Assembly: GCA_019745575.1 (NCBI GenBank)
Contig: JAIETA010000012.1
Coordinates: 1 to 38,974 of the forward strand
From: Reyranella sp.
GTDB taxonomy: Bacteria; Pseudomonadota; Alphaproteobacteria; Reyranellales; Reyranellaceae
Direction of reading: 5' to 3'
DNA: 38,974 nucleotides
Shown here piece by piece: positions 6,342 through 14,730 of the stretch. The notes below the pieces were generated by a model. That model was given only the letters and a program-made list of their open reading frames with translations, did not search any database and was not told the origin of the DNA. Numbering within the stretch: position 1 is the stretch's first letter; every line of letters begins with the position of its first letter. The position numbers and the translations under genes were made by a program.

Positions 6342-7511
6342 TCACGAAACGAGCCGATACCGCTCCGTCGCCGGGATCAAGGTGAGGTTGCCCAGGATCC
6401 GGTGCTGAGCGTCAGCGCTGGCCGCCAGCTTCGGCTGCAGGGCCAGCAGTGAACGCGCCAGGATGGTCTCGTCCCACAGCCACGCCTTGCGTGTCCGCGA
6501 CGAACCTGGATCGGGAAACGCCGACGCCGCTTCAAGGTAGAAGGCCTTGAGATCGTCGACCGCCGCCTTGAGGGCCGGCGCAGTCGGTATCGCCCCGTCC
6601 AGCGCCGCTGTGACCAAACGGCCGGCCGCCGGCATGTCGAGGCCGGAAACACCCACGGTCGTGCGAGCCCGGGCAGCAACGGCGCGGTCGTACCACACCG
6701 CCAACCGGTCGATCTCCGACGCCAGCGTGTCGGCCGCGCCGGGCGCCAGGTTGATCGGACAGGCCCAGCCGGTGAAGTCGGCTTCCTCGGCGACGTGCTC
6801 GGGATAATCCCCGATCAGCGGCCCGTCGGTGCGTTCCAGCAGGTCGAACGCGGCTTCCATCACCCGGCGCTGAAAGTCCGGATCATCGGGCCGACCGAAC
6901 GGCCGGCCGAGCTCGAACGTCACCCACAGCGCGCGCGGCGGCCGGACCGTCTCGGTGTGCTCGCGCACCAGGCTGATGCCGACAGTGGGAATGCCCTCGC
7001 GTTCCAGAAAGTGCCCCAGCGCGCCCACGGCGCGCGTGCAGGCGGGTCAAACCGGAACGAGGAGCGCAGCGTCGACCCCGTCGCTCTTCAACAGGCCCGC
7101 CAGGTGTCGGGCATGCGGTTCGGCGGCCTCGGGCGGAAAGGCGCCCATGAAGGAGTAGTGAATCGACGCCATGCTCCCCACGACACCGGCAGCGGCCAGC
7201 TCGCGCAGGCGGTCGATCGGGAAAACGACGTTGTGGTCCTGCTGGAAGCCGGTGCGATCGAAATTGACCGAGATATGGCTCATGACGAGATCGGTCGCCG
7301 GCGTCTCAGCCGGAATGACCCGATAGCTGCCGTCGCCGGGCTGGAAGGGCCGGTCGCCGCGTTTGTGCAGCCCCGCCGTCGAGATCAGTGCCACGCGCCG
7401 CCGCGCAAGCGGCGGGCCAGACAGCAACGGCGTGTCGTCATAGGTCGGACACTTGATGTTGGCGAGATGGCGCGCTTCGCCCTCGGGCATGTCGTTCAGA
7501 CGCTTGACCAT
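6342..7511 (-). CDS. GrdB-like selenoprotein (glycine/sarcosine/betaine reductase B family), TGA read as selenocysteine
   Basis: Two open frames, 7511-7047 and the remainder to 6342, are in the same frame and are separated only by a TGA at 7047-7049. Read as selenocysteine it gives a 389-aa protein with U155 in VPVUPACTRAVG, a UxxCT motif as in the GrdB/PrdB-type reductase family. The flanking sequence is continuous family sequence: LLSGPPLARRRVALISTAG and ISVNFDRTGFQQDHNVVFPI before it, GIPTVGISLVREHTE after it. A SECIS-like hairpin lies 18 nt after the TGA. Clostridial GrdB works with GrdA and GrdC, which are not seen here, so the proteobacterial role is unknown. The start ATG at 7509-7511 is 51 nt after the patatin stop, so it is probably the last gene of a cupin-MFS-DUF302-patatin unit. 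Confidence 0.9.
7019..7035 (-). promoter_or_regulatory. Predicted bacterial SECIS element of the GrdB-like gene
   Basis: On the minus strand GCGCGCC-GTG-GGCGCGC forms a perfect 7-bp stem with a GUG loop. The loop begins 18 nt after the TGA at 7047-7049. This meets the usual bacterial SECIS rules of a stem of at least 4 bp, a small apical loop with G near its start, and about 16-37 nt from the UGA. It lies inside the coding frame, as bacterial SECIS elements do. Confidence 0.8.
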
Positions 7512-7562
7512 GAGAGGTGCTCTCTTTCCATGAGGTTGCCGCCGGGCCGCTTGCTGCCGTCG

Positions 7563-8690
7563 TTACATGCTGTCTTCGTGGATCACGATGCCCGCCAGCG
7601 TGTCAACCGCGCCCTCCCAGGGCCTCGCTGCGAGAACCTTGCGGGCATGATCATGCCCGGCCTGCCAGCGACGCTCGATGCCGGCACGCGTGAAATCGAT
7701 GTCCTTGGTGTGATCTTCGCCGTCGAGCCGGGGTGACAGGAGGCGCACAAGATGCATGAGGGTGCCGCAGCCATACTCCGCAAGGTCGCGAACGGCGGGG
7801 TCGTCGTGCAATTCGGCCGGCAGGCGACGGGCGAGTTCACGCACGACATGGCGCAGGCGATGGATCTGCGCCTGGCGGGCGACGTGGCTCTTGCCGCGGC
7901 TGGCAAACTGGATGTCCTTCTGCCGGGCCATCACCTGCTGGAGTGTCACCGGATGCGCACCGCTGGGTTGCCAGACGTTGACCGAGAAGATCAGCGAATC
8001 GCGCCGCGGCACGTCGTCGAGCACGACCTCGATCGGGGTATTGGAGTAGATGCCGCCGTCCCAATAGGACTCGCTATCGATGGCGACCGCTGGAAAGGCC
8101 GGCGGCAGCGCGCCGGAAGCCATGACATGGGCTGGTGCGAGCGGCATGGACCCCGAGTCGAAGTGGCGCATCTCGCTGGTTCGCACGTTCACTGCGCCCA
8201 CCGACAGCCTCACCTGCTTCCGGTTCAGGTAGTCGAAATCTACCAGGCGGCCGAGCGTCGCCTTGAGCGGATCGGTCGTGTAGTAAGACGCCCGCTCGAT
8301 CCCGAGGGGAAAGGTCGGACCCCAGACCGCCTGCGGGTTGGGCGCGAAGAAGCCAGGAATACCGGACAGGATGGTCGACAGATTGGTCATCGAAGTGCCG
8401 AGGATCGACGATGGCCAGAGCTCGTCGAACGGACCCTTCTTTCCCACACCCTCCCAGAATTCCCGTAGACGCGCGATGCGGTTCTCCGGCGCGTTGCCGG
8501 CAATCAGCGCGCCGTTGATCGCGCCGATCGAGGTGCCAATCACCCAGTCGGGCTCGATGCCCCCTTCCATGAGGGCCTGATAGACACCGGCCTGATAGGC
8601 ACCCAACGCGCCGCCACCCTGAAGCACCAGAACAACCTGTTCCCGGACGGTGCGCTCCCTGACGGGAGCGGGCGGCGGCATCGCGTTCAT
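7563..8690 (-). CDS. Patatin-like phospholipase with DUF3734 C-terminal domain
   Basis: A 375-aa lipid acyl hydrolase. The oxyanion loop is LVLQGGGALGAYQAGV (about 21-36), the nucleophile is Ser54 in IGTSIGAING, and the catalytic Asp is in WDGGIYSNTP. The C-terminal third (about 240-375) is the arginine-rich DUF3734 region typical of proteobacterial patatins. The ATG at 8688-8690 was chosen because it places the first strand close to the N-terminus; the frame is open far upstream over the DUF302 gene. It lies 32 nt after DUF302 and 51 nt before the GrdB-like gene. Patatin domains of this type are found near polyhydroxyalkanoate and membrane-lipid genes; the true substrate is unknown. Confidence 0.9.
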   Translation of the reverse strand: MNAMPPPAPVRERTVREQVVLVLQGGGALGAYQAGVYQALMEGGIEPDWVIGTSIGAINGALIAGNAPENRIARLREFWEGVGKKGPFDELWPSSILGTSMTNLSTILSGIPGFFAPNPQAVWGPTFPLGIERASYYTTDPLKATLGRLVDFDYLNRKQVRLSVGAVNVRTSEMRHFDSGSMPLAPAHVMASGALPPAFPAVAIDSESYWDGGIYSNTPIEVVLDDVPRRDSLIFSVNVWQPSGAHPVTLQQVMARQKDIQFASRGKSHVARQAQIHRLRHVVRELARRLPAELHDDPAVRDLAEYGCGTLMHLVRLLSPRLDGEDHTKDIDFTRAGIERRWQAGHDHARKVLAARPWEGAVDTLAGIVIHEDSM

Positions 8691-8722
8691 TGTCGTGTCC
8701 TTTGCGGTCACCGGCTTTGCGG

Positions 8723-9223
8723 TCAGCGGGCGGCGACGCTCGATACGATCGAAGCGGCGACTTCCGAAGCCATGCGGAACTGCGCGTCGCGGCTGTTCAC
8801 GTTGTGGCGCTTGGCGATCCACGCGAAGTCGGTGTAGGCGGTCCAGACGACACCCTGCGCGTCGCGATAAACCAGGAGCCGGACCGGCCAGTCGAGACCA
8901 GCCTGGGGATTGGCCGTCATGAATTGCGTGCCGAGCGGCGGATTGCCAAAGACCAGAAGGATCGACGGACGCAGCTCGATGCGGGCCTTGGCCGCGAGGT
9001 CCGCCTGGTCGATCTGCTGGAAGAAGGTGATGCCCTTGGCGGCAATGTCCTTCTTCAGGCGATCGACGGTTTCTTCCATCCCGTAGGCGCTTTTGGCGGC
9101 GATGACGCCGGAGGCGGAAACCGCGGGCTTGAGACCCTCGGCGGCGACGGGCCCCGTCGACGAGACCATCAGGGAAAAAGCGATCAGGGCAGCAGCACAG
9201 ACCTGAGTAAGGCAATTGGGCAT
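8723..9223 (-). CDS. Exported DUF302 domain protein
   Basis: A 166-aa protein with a signal peptide (about 1-32, ending TGPVAAEG). The mature part matches DUF302: SAYGMEETVDRLKKDIAAKG, ITFFQQIDQADLAAKARIEL, LLVFGNPPLGTQFM, then LLVYRDAQGVVWTAYTDF. The ATG at 9221-9223 has a GGAGA ribosome site 6 nt upstream; an ATG four codons earlier lacks one. DUF302 proteins are small periplasmic or cytoplasmic proteins of unknown function, sometimes near redox or metal genes. It sits 102 nt after the MFS gene and 32 nt before the patatin gene. Confidence 0.88.
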   Translation of the reverse strand: MPNCLTQVCAAALIAFSLMVSSTGPVAAEGLKPAVSASGVIAAKSAYGMEETVDRLKKDIAAKGITFFQQIDQADLAAKARIELRPSILLVFGNPPLGTQFMTANPQAGLDWPVRLLVYRDAQGVVWTAYTDFAWIAKRHNVNSRDAQFRMASEVAASIVSSVAAR

Positions 9224-9325
9224 GAGTATCTCCATCGGGATGAACGCTGAATTGCGTGGAGTCATCATCGTGGCCGGCGAGGTCCGGTTGAAATGCCGTT
9301 CGGGCATCGCGTCGATGGCCGGTGG

Positions 9326-10510
9326 CTATGGGGCGAAGGCCGGGGATGGGCAGGCCGCCGGCCTGATCTCCAACCGGAAGGCCAGCACCATGCCCAGTAC
9401 CAACGACGCACCGATCCCAGCCACACAGGCCGTCCAGCCGAGAACATCGAAGAGCTGGCCCAGCACGGCGCTGCCAGCGAGGCCCCCAAGGAAGTAGCTC
9501 GCGAGATAGAGACCGCTCGCCGAGCCGCGATCGGTTGTGGCGGCGCGGCCGACGAAGCCGGTCGCCGTCGCCTGGGCGAAGAAGGTGCCGACCGCCACCA
9601 AAGCGAGGCCCGCCAGCACGGCGGCGAAGACCGAACTCAGCAGCAGCGGCAAGCCCGCGATGGCCACAGCGAACGAAATCCAGAGCGTCGGCCGTGTACC
9701 GAAGCGTGCCACGAAACGGCCGGCGAACGGTGTGGTGACCACGGAGGGCAGGAACACGAAGTAGACGACACCCAGCATCATCATGCCGACCGAGAACGGC
9801 GGGGCTACAAGCACGAAATTGACGTAAGTGAAGGTGCCAATGAAGGCGAAGAGGATCAGGAATCCGGTGAGGAAGGCGGCACGCAACGCCGGATTGCCGA
9901 GATGGGCGAGCCAGCTGGCAAATGGCGAGGCGCCGCTCACATCCACCTGCGACATCGGCTTCGTGCGCTCGACGCTGAACCAGACCAGGATTGCCCCCGA
10001 GAGGTTGAGGGCCGCGAAGACGTAGAAGTTGGCGGCAAGCCCCAGGTGATCGACCACGCCCGCGGCCAGCAGGCGGCCGAACAGATTGGAGGCGACATTG
10101 CCGGTGATGTAGGCCGCGAAGGCGCCGGCAGTGTCGGCTGCACTGGTATGCTCACCGAGGTAGGCCAGCGTGAGCGCAAAGGCCGTCGACATGCACAGGC
10201 CCTGGAGCACGCGCAGGGCGGTGAAGACCGCGAGGCTCGGCATGGTGGCGAGCAGAGCCGTCGGCACCGACAGCAGGACCAAGCTCAAGAGGATGCCGCG
10301 CCGCCGGTCGAGCGAGCGGCCGAACAGCGCGATGGCGAGGCTGCCCGCCGCCATGCCGATGGTGCTGGCATTGACCGCGAAGCCCATCGCCGCCGGCGTC
10401 ACGCCGTAGGCTTGCGTGAGCGCCGGCAGGATGGCCTGCGTCGCGAACAGATCGACCACGGTCAGGAAGGCGGTGAGGCCGATCGTGAACGCCCGCAGGA
10501 CACCCGACAT
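9326..10510 (-). CDS. MFS transporter
   Basis: A 394-aa membrane protein with about 12 hydrophobic segments. The MFS loop motif is seen as IALFGRSLDRRRGILLSL between segments 2 and 3, and a related loop FAGRFVARFGTRPTLWIS occurs in the second half, consistent with the MFS internal duplication. The N-terminus (RAFTIGLTAFLTVVDLFATQ) resembles the YnfM/arabinose-efflux-type subgroup. The start ATG at 10508-10510 lies 13 nt after the cupin stop. Substrate unknown; export of a small molecule is most likely for this subgroup (inference). Confidence 0.9.
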   Translation of the reverse strand: MSGVLRAFTIGLTAFLTVVDLFATQAILPALTQAYGVTPAAMGFAVNASTIGMAAGSLAIALFGRSLDRRRGILLSLVLLSVPTALLATMPSLAVFTALRVLQGLCMSTAFALTLAYLGEHTSAADTAGAFAAYITGNVASNLFGRLLAAGVVDHLGLAANFYVFAALNLSGAILVWFSVERTKPMSQVDVSGASPFASWLAHLGNPALRAAFLTGFLILFAFIGTFTYVNFVLVAPPFSVGMMMLGVVYFVFLPSVVTTPFAGRFVARFGTRPTLWISFAVAIAGLPLLLSSVFAAVLAGLALVAVGTFFAQATATGFVGRAATTDRGSASGLYLASYFLGGLAGSAVLGQLFDVLGWTACVAGIGASLVLGMVLAFRLEIRPAACPSPAFAP

Positions 10511-10523
10511 GGCTTCGGCCGAG

Positions 10524-10985
10524 CTACATGTTCTTGTCGTTGGGGTCGTGCGTGATGTCGAAGGACAGCAGCACGACGGGTACGCCGGCCTTGTTCTCCC
10601 ACCAGTGCGACACGGGGTGCGTCTCGTTGGCCACTTCTCCAGCCTTGTGCACGATCGGCACCATGCAGTTGCTCGCATGTTCGACGATCTCGCCGGATGC
10701 GACGTAGATCAGCGCCGGACGATCGGCGTGGCTGTGCCAGGGAACGATGCCGCCCGGCTGCACCTCGAGACGGCGCACACGCATGACATGACCCTTTACG
10801 GCCACCTTCTCCTTCGACAGGTCGATCATCGACAGGACCTTGTCGGTGACGCCCTTGGCGCCGTGGGTCACGGGCTTCGTGGCATCGGCCTTGATCTTGT
10901 CGGCCGGGCACTCGCCGGCGAAGGCCGGTCCAGTGACCGCAAAGCCTGCGAGCAGTGTCGTGGCCAGGAACGTACGTTTGAGCAT
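10524..10985 (-). CDS. Exported cupin-domain protein
   Basis: A 153-aa protein with a signal peptide (MLKRTFLATTLLAGFAVTG, cleavage near PAFAG). The cupin barrel shows PGGIVPWHSHADRPALIYV followed by SGEIVEH, giving the two metal-binding His of the first cupin motif, then a second motif around HPVSHWW. The start at 10985 has a GGAGA site; an ATG four codons earlier is less likely. It is the first gene after the LysR gene on the same strand (115-nt gap) and is followed closely by MFS. A periplasmic metal-binding or enzyme role is possible; the substrate is unknown. Confidence 0.88.
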   Translation of the reverse strand: MLKRTFLATTLLAGFAVTGPAFAGECPADKIKADATKPVTHGAKGVTDKVLSMIDLSKEKVAVKGHVMRVRRLEVQPGGIVPWHSHADRPALIYVASGEIVEHASNCMVPIVHKAGEVANETHPVSHWWENKAGVPVVLLSFDITHDPNDKNM

Positions 10986-11100
10986 CGGTATCTCCATCTG
11001 TTGCCCCGCAACCGGAGTGGCCGCGGCGATGGCTCCAGCATCGGAGTCCGATGGCGAGAACAGAAATGCCGTCTGAGAATTGATTCGATAGCCGCGCCGT

Positions 11101-11988
11101 TCAGGCGTTTGCGTTCATCCAGGGAAAGGCCAGGACCTCGCGCACGAAGGTGCCGACTGCCGGCAGATGCGGCCGGCCGCGCACGGTGACCACCTGGATG
11201 GTGCGCGTGATCTCGGGCTCGACCAGGGGCCGCACGCAAAGACCCGGCATCGTCACGGCATACTCGGGAATGAAGATGAAGCCCAGACCGGCCAGCGCCA
11301 TGCTCTGCACCCAGTCGTCGCGATCGCTGCGAAAGACCGTCGTTACCTCGGTGCCCTGCTCGCGCCACAGCCGGCCGGCATGTTCGCCGAATTCGCACTG
11401 GCTGCGGTTGATGTAGGGCTTGCCGTCGAGATCCTTCGTCCGCACCGCATTCTGCTTCTCGAAGACATGGCCGGAACAGACACCGATGACGAAGCGCTCG
11501 TCGTAGAGACGACGGGTGTGGAAGCGCTCGTCCATCCCATCGGGCTGACCGTAGATCGCCACGTCGAGTTCGCCATGGGCCAGCCGCTCCTGCAGATCGG
11601 GCGCCGCGCCATCCTGCACCGCCAGCGCCACCCTCGGATGGCGTTCGCGGAACACCTGCAGGAAGGGCACGAAGCGGTGCGGGCCGATGGTGCACATCAT
11701 GCCGAGCTTGAGTTCGACGTCCTCCAGACGGGCGAAATTCCTGGCACGTTCCTTGGCCGTTTCGGTCTCGACCAGCACCTGACTGAGATGTGGGCGCATC
11801 ATCTCGCCGAGGCCCGTCAGGTGGGTGTTGTTGCGCTCGCGGCGAAACAGTGGCCCGCCCAACTCGTCCTCCAGCCCCTTGATGGCACGGGTCAAAGACG
11901 GCTGCGAGACGTGGCACGTCTCAGCCGCACGCGTGAAGTTCAAGGTCTCGCACACGGCGAGGAAGTAACGGATCTGATGCATTTCCAC
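11101..11988 (-). CDS. LysR-family transcriptional regulator
   Basis: A 295-aa LTTR. The N-terminal winged helix-turn-helix is QIRYFLAVCETLNFTRAAE then VSQPSLTRAIKGLEDELG, and the C-terminal co-inducer domain (about 90-290) has the usual two-lobed pattern. I chose the GTG at 11986-11988, giving an M-E-M-H-Q start, because a GGGGGA site lies 8 nt upstream; the ATG two codons later is too far from it. A 15-bp LTTR box lies 45-59 nt upstream, in the gap shared with the divergent peroxiredoxin-like gene. Autoregulation and control of that neighbour are likely, and of the downstream cupin operon possible. Confidence 0.92.
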   Translation of the reverse strand: MEMHQIRYFLAVCETLNFTRAAETCHVSQPSLTRAIKGLEDELGGPLFRRERNNTHLTGLGEMMRPHLSQVLVETETAKERARNFARLEDVELKLGMMCTIGPHRFVPFLQVFRERHPRVALAVQDGAAPDLQERLAHGELDVAIYGQPDGMDERFHTRRLYDERFVIGVCSGHVFEKQNAVRTKDLDGKPYINRSQCEFGEHAGRLWREQGTEVTTVFRSDRDDWVQSMALAGLGFIFIPEYAVTMPGLCVRPLVEPEITRTIQVVTVRGRPHLPAVGTFVREVLAFPWMNANA

Positions 11989-12032
11989 GGCGGCGGTCCC
12001 CCGGAAGCGCGGCCATTGTGCCTGAAACGACC

Positions 12033-12047
12033 ATAGCCCAAGGCTAT
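12033..12047. promoter_or_regulatory. LysR-type operator (T-N11-A box)
   Basis: ATAGCCCAAGGCTAT is a perfect dyad (6-bp arms, 3-nt centre) that fits the T-N11-A rule for LysR-family sites. It lies midway in the 109-nt gap between the LysR gene (start 11988) and the divergent peroxiredoxin-like gene (start 12098), exactly where an LTTR autoregulatory site is expected. Confidence 0.75.
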
Positions 12048-12097
12048 CGACACGATCCAGGTAAGGTATTTCCGATGGGCGGCGCGGACGGCCAGAC

Positions 12098-12778
12098 TTG
12101 ACCGTCATGACCCTGACGGAAGCGCTTCTGGAACTGGGCCGGCGCCACACGGCAGCTCTTTCCACGCGTGACCGGGCTGATATCGAGGACGAGCTCGACC
12201 GGCTGCGCATGCTGCGCCTGACCGAGGAGGGGCTCGGACTCGGCGATTATCTCCCCGACTTCACCCTGGACGACGGCGCCGGCCGGACCTGGACATCCGG
12301 CGAGTTGTTGGACCGCGGGCCGCTCGTGCTGGCGCTGTTCCGCGGCGACTGGTGCCCCTACTGCGACCTCACCATGGCGGCCCTCGAGGAAGCGCGGCCG
12401 GCGATCGAAGCCCTAGGGGCGCTGGCCGTCGGCGTCATGCCCGACCGGCGCGAACATGTCGCCCGGACGGCGGCGCGCCGCGGCATCGGCTACCTGCTGC
12501 TCAGCGACCCGGCCAATGGCTTCGCGCGCGCCTGTGGCCTCGCTTACGACCTGTCGCCCGGCCACATCCGCCTTCACCGCGAACGCGGCCGCGACTTTCC
12601 CGCGCTGCACGGCGACTCGACCTGGCGGCTGCCCGTGCCCGCCGTGTTCGTTGTCGAGCCGAGTGCGCGCATCGCCTACGCCTTCAGCGACGTCGACCCC
12701 GCGCGTTGGCCCGATCCCGAGGCGCTGCTCACGTCGCTGCAGCAATTGCGCGATGTCCACGCGCTATCGAATCGGTAG
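12098..12778 (+). CDS. Peroxiredoxin-like (AhpC/TSA-fold) protein
   Basis: A 226-aa protein. About residues 1-45 are a helical lead (LLELGRRHTAAL), followed by a thioredoxin fold: GDYLPDFTLDDGAGRTWTSG, then LALFRGDWCPYCDLTMAALE, in which the WCPYC pair is the redox centre, then VPAVFVVEPSARIAYAF. This is the peroxiredoxin-like family with a CxxC in place of the usual PxxxTxxC peroxidatic loop. It probably reduces peroxides or disulfides in the cytoplasm. It is divergent from the LysR gene with an LTTR box between them, so regulation by that LysR is likely (inference). Confidence 0.88.
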   Translation: MTVMTLTEALLELGRRHTAALSTRDRADIEDELDRLRMLRLTEEGLGLGDYLPDFTLDDGAGRTWTSGELLDRGPLVLALFRGDWCPYCDLTMAALEEARPAIEALGALAVGVMPDRREHVARTAARRGIGYLLLSDPANGFARACGLAYDLSPGHIRLHRERGRDFPALHGDSTWRLPVPAVFVVEPSARIAYAFSDVDPARWPDPEALLTSLQQLRDVHALSNR

Positions 12779-12847
12779 GCACTCGGCATTTCAGGCGGCC
12801 TCACGCGGCGCGCATGGTGGGCCCGTCAACAAATCGGGAGAACCCAC

Positions 12848-13630
12848 ATGCTTCACGGCAAAACGGCGATCGTCACCGGCTCGACCAGCGGCATCGGCCT
12901 CGGTATCGCGGAGGCCCTGGCGCGCGCGGGCGCCGGCGTCGTCCTGAACGGCTTCGGAGACGCAACCCAGATCGAGAAGACGCGGGCCGAGCTCGCGCAG
13001 CGCACCGGCTCGATGGTCGTCTATTCGCCGGCCGACATGGGCAAGCCCAAGGCGATCGAGCAGATGGTCCGCCAGACCGTCGACGCATTTGGCGCCGTCG
13101 ACATCATGGTGAACAACGCCGGCATCCAGCACGTGGCGCCGATCGACGAATTCCCCGACGAGAAGTGGGAAGCGATATTGGCCATCAACCTCTCTTCGGC
13201 ATTCCATGCCACCAAGCTCGTGCTGCCGCAGATGCGCCGCAAGGGCTGGGGCCGCATCATCAACGTCGCCTCGGCCCACGCGCTCGTCGCCTCGCCCTAC
13301 AAGGCGGCCTACGTTGCAGCCAAGCATGGGGTGCTCGGCCTCACCAAGGTGACAGCGCTCGAGACCGCCGAGGACGGCATCACCTGCAACGCCATCTGCC
13401 CGGGCTACGTCCGCACGCCGCTGGTCGAGAAGCAGATCGACGACCAGGCCAAAGCACACGGCATATCGCGCGACAAGGTGATCTCCGACGTTCTGCTGCA
13501 GCGACAGCCCAACAAGCGCTTCGTCGAGGTCGCCGAGCTGGCCGCCCTGGCGCTGTTTCTATGCACCGACAGCGGTGCCTCGGTGACCGGCGTGGCGCTG
13601 CCCATGGACGGCGGCTGGACGGCACAATGA
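12848..13630 (+). CDS. bdhA: 3-hydroxybutyrate dehydrogenase (SDR family)
   Basis: A 260-aa short-chain dehydrogenase: TGSTSGIGLGIAEALARAGA binds NAD, NNAGIQHVAPIDEFP is the structural motif, Ser-Tyr-Lys catalysis is at NVASAHALVASPYKAAYVAAK, and CPGYVRTPLVEKQI closes the active site. The GIQHVAPI and YVRTPLVEKQ stretches are typical of BdhA, which interconverts 3-hydroxybutyrate and acetoacetate during polyhydroxybutyrate turnover. A GGGAGAA site precedes the ATG. The patatin gene starts 10 nt after its stop; bdhA-patatin pairs are common in alphaproteobacteria. Confidence 0.94.
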   Translation: MLHGKTAIVTGSTSGIGLGIAEALARAGAGVVLNGFGDATQIEKTRAELAQRTGSMVVYSPADMGKPKAIEQMVRQTVDAFGAVDIMVNNAGIQHVAPIDEFPDEKWEAILAINLSSAFHATKLVLPQMRRKGWGRIINVASAHALVASPYKAAYVAAKHGVLGLTKVTALETAEDGITCNAICPGYVRTPLVEKQIDDQAKAHGISRDKVISDVLLQRQPNKRFVEVAELAALALFLCTDSGASVTGVALPMDGGWTAQ

Positions 13631-13640
13631 GGAGGGCAGC

Positions 13641-14654
13641 ATGGAAGTCAAACGCATAAACCTCGCGCTGCAGGGCGGCGGCGCGCACGGCGCTTACACC
13701 TGGGGCGTGCTCGACCGCCTGCTCGAGGACGAGCGCCTCGAGGTCGAGGCGATCTCCGGCACATCGGCAGGCGCCATGAATGCTGCGGTGTTCGCCGACG
13801 GCATGGGCCGCGGCGGGCGCGACGAGGCCAGGCGAGCGCTCGAGGTTTTCTGGACCAACATCAGCCAAGCGGCGCAAACCGGGCCGCTGCAACCCTCGCC
13901 GTTCGACCAGCTGGCCAGCGGCTGGAACCTCGACCACTCGGCGGCGTTCGTCGCCTTCGACATGCTGACGCGCATGCTGTCGCCGTATCAGCTCAATCCG
14001 ATGAACCTCAATCCGCTGCGCGGCGCCCTCGAGAAGTCGATCGACTTCGCGCGGCTGGAAGGCTGCCGCAAGGTCAAGCTGTTCATCAGCACGACCAACG
14101 TGAAGACAGGCAAGGTGCGCGTCTTCAAGTCGGGCGAGATCACCGCCGACGTGCTGCTGGCCTCGGCGTGCCTGCCGTTTCTCTTCCAGGCGGTCACGAT
14201 CGACGACGAGCCCTACTGGGACGGCGGCTACATGGGCAATCCGGCGATCTTTCCGCTGATCTACGGCGCCGAGACGCCCGACGTAGTGATCGTCCAGGTC
14301 AATCCGCTGGGCTGCGACCGCGTACCGACGACGGCGACGGAGATCATGAACCGGGTCAACGAGATCAGCTTCAACTCTTCGCTGATGCGGGAGATGCGGG
14401 CGATCTCCTTCGTCACCGACCTGATCGACGACGGCAAGCTCGACTCGGACAAATACAAGCGCATCAACGTGCACTGGATCGAGGCCGAGACACAGATGCG
14501 CGGCCTCGGCGTGTCGAGCAAACTGAACGCCCGCATGGACTTCCTGCTGCATTTGAAGCAGATCGGCCGCCAGACGGCCGCCGAGTGGATCGACGGCCAC
14601 TTCGACGCGATCGGAAAGCGGTCGACCATCAACATCATGCAGAAGTTCCTGTAG
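13641..14654 (+). CDS. Patatin-like phospholipase family protein
   Basis: A 337-aa protein with the patatin motifs: LALQGGGAHGAYTWGVLDRL (oxyanion loop, about 8-27), nucleophile Ser42 in ISGTSAGAMNA, and catalytic Asp in WDGGYMGNPAIF. It lies 10 nt after bdhA with its own ribosome site (GAGGGCAGC), so it is co-transcribed with it. The pairing suggests a role in polyhydroxybutyrate or membrane-lipid turnover, but no depolymerase activity can be claimed from the sequence. Confidence 0.92.
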   Translation: MEVKRINLALQGGGAHGAYTWGVLDRLLEDERLEVEAISGTSAGAMNAAVFADGMGRGGRDEARRALEVFWTNISQAAQTGPLQPSPFDQLASGWNLDHSAAFVAFDMLTRMLSPYQLNPMNLNPLRGALEKSIDFARLEGCRKVKLFISTTNVKTGKVRVFKSGEITADVLLASACLPFLFQAVTIDDEPYWDGGYMGNPAIFPLIYGAETPDVVIVQVNPLGCDRVPTTATEIMNRVNEISFNSSLMREMRAISFVTDLIDDGKLDSDKYKRINVHWIEAETQMRGLGVSSKLNARMDFLLHLKQIGRQTAAEWIDGHFDAIGKRSTINIMQKFL

Positions 14655-14730
14655 ATCTCCTGCCGGTCCGGAAAAGTTGCCCGCGCCGCGCCTAGGCCGG
14701 GGCGGCGGAGTCCGATAGACTTTGCCGGCA

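Noticed and set aside
6342..7511. GrdB-like gene as a pseudogene with a nonsense mutation
   Set aside because: The TGA is inside a UxxCT motif, both sides stay in frame with intact family sequence, and a SECIS-like hairpin follows at the right distance; a second gene in the window has the same arrangement.
14688..14711. Terminator after the bdhA-linked patatin gene
   Set aside because: CGCCGC/GCGGCG arms exist but there is no T-run and the stem falls within the lead to the kinase gene.
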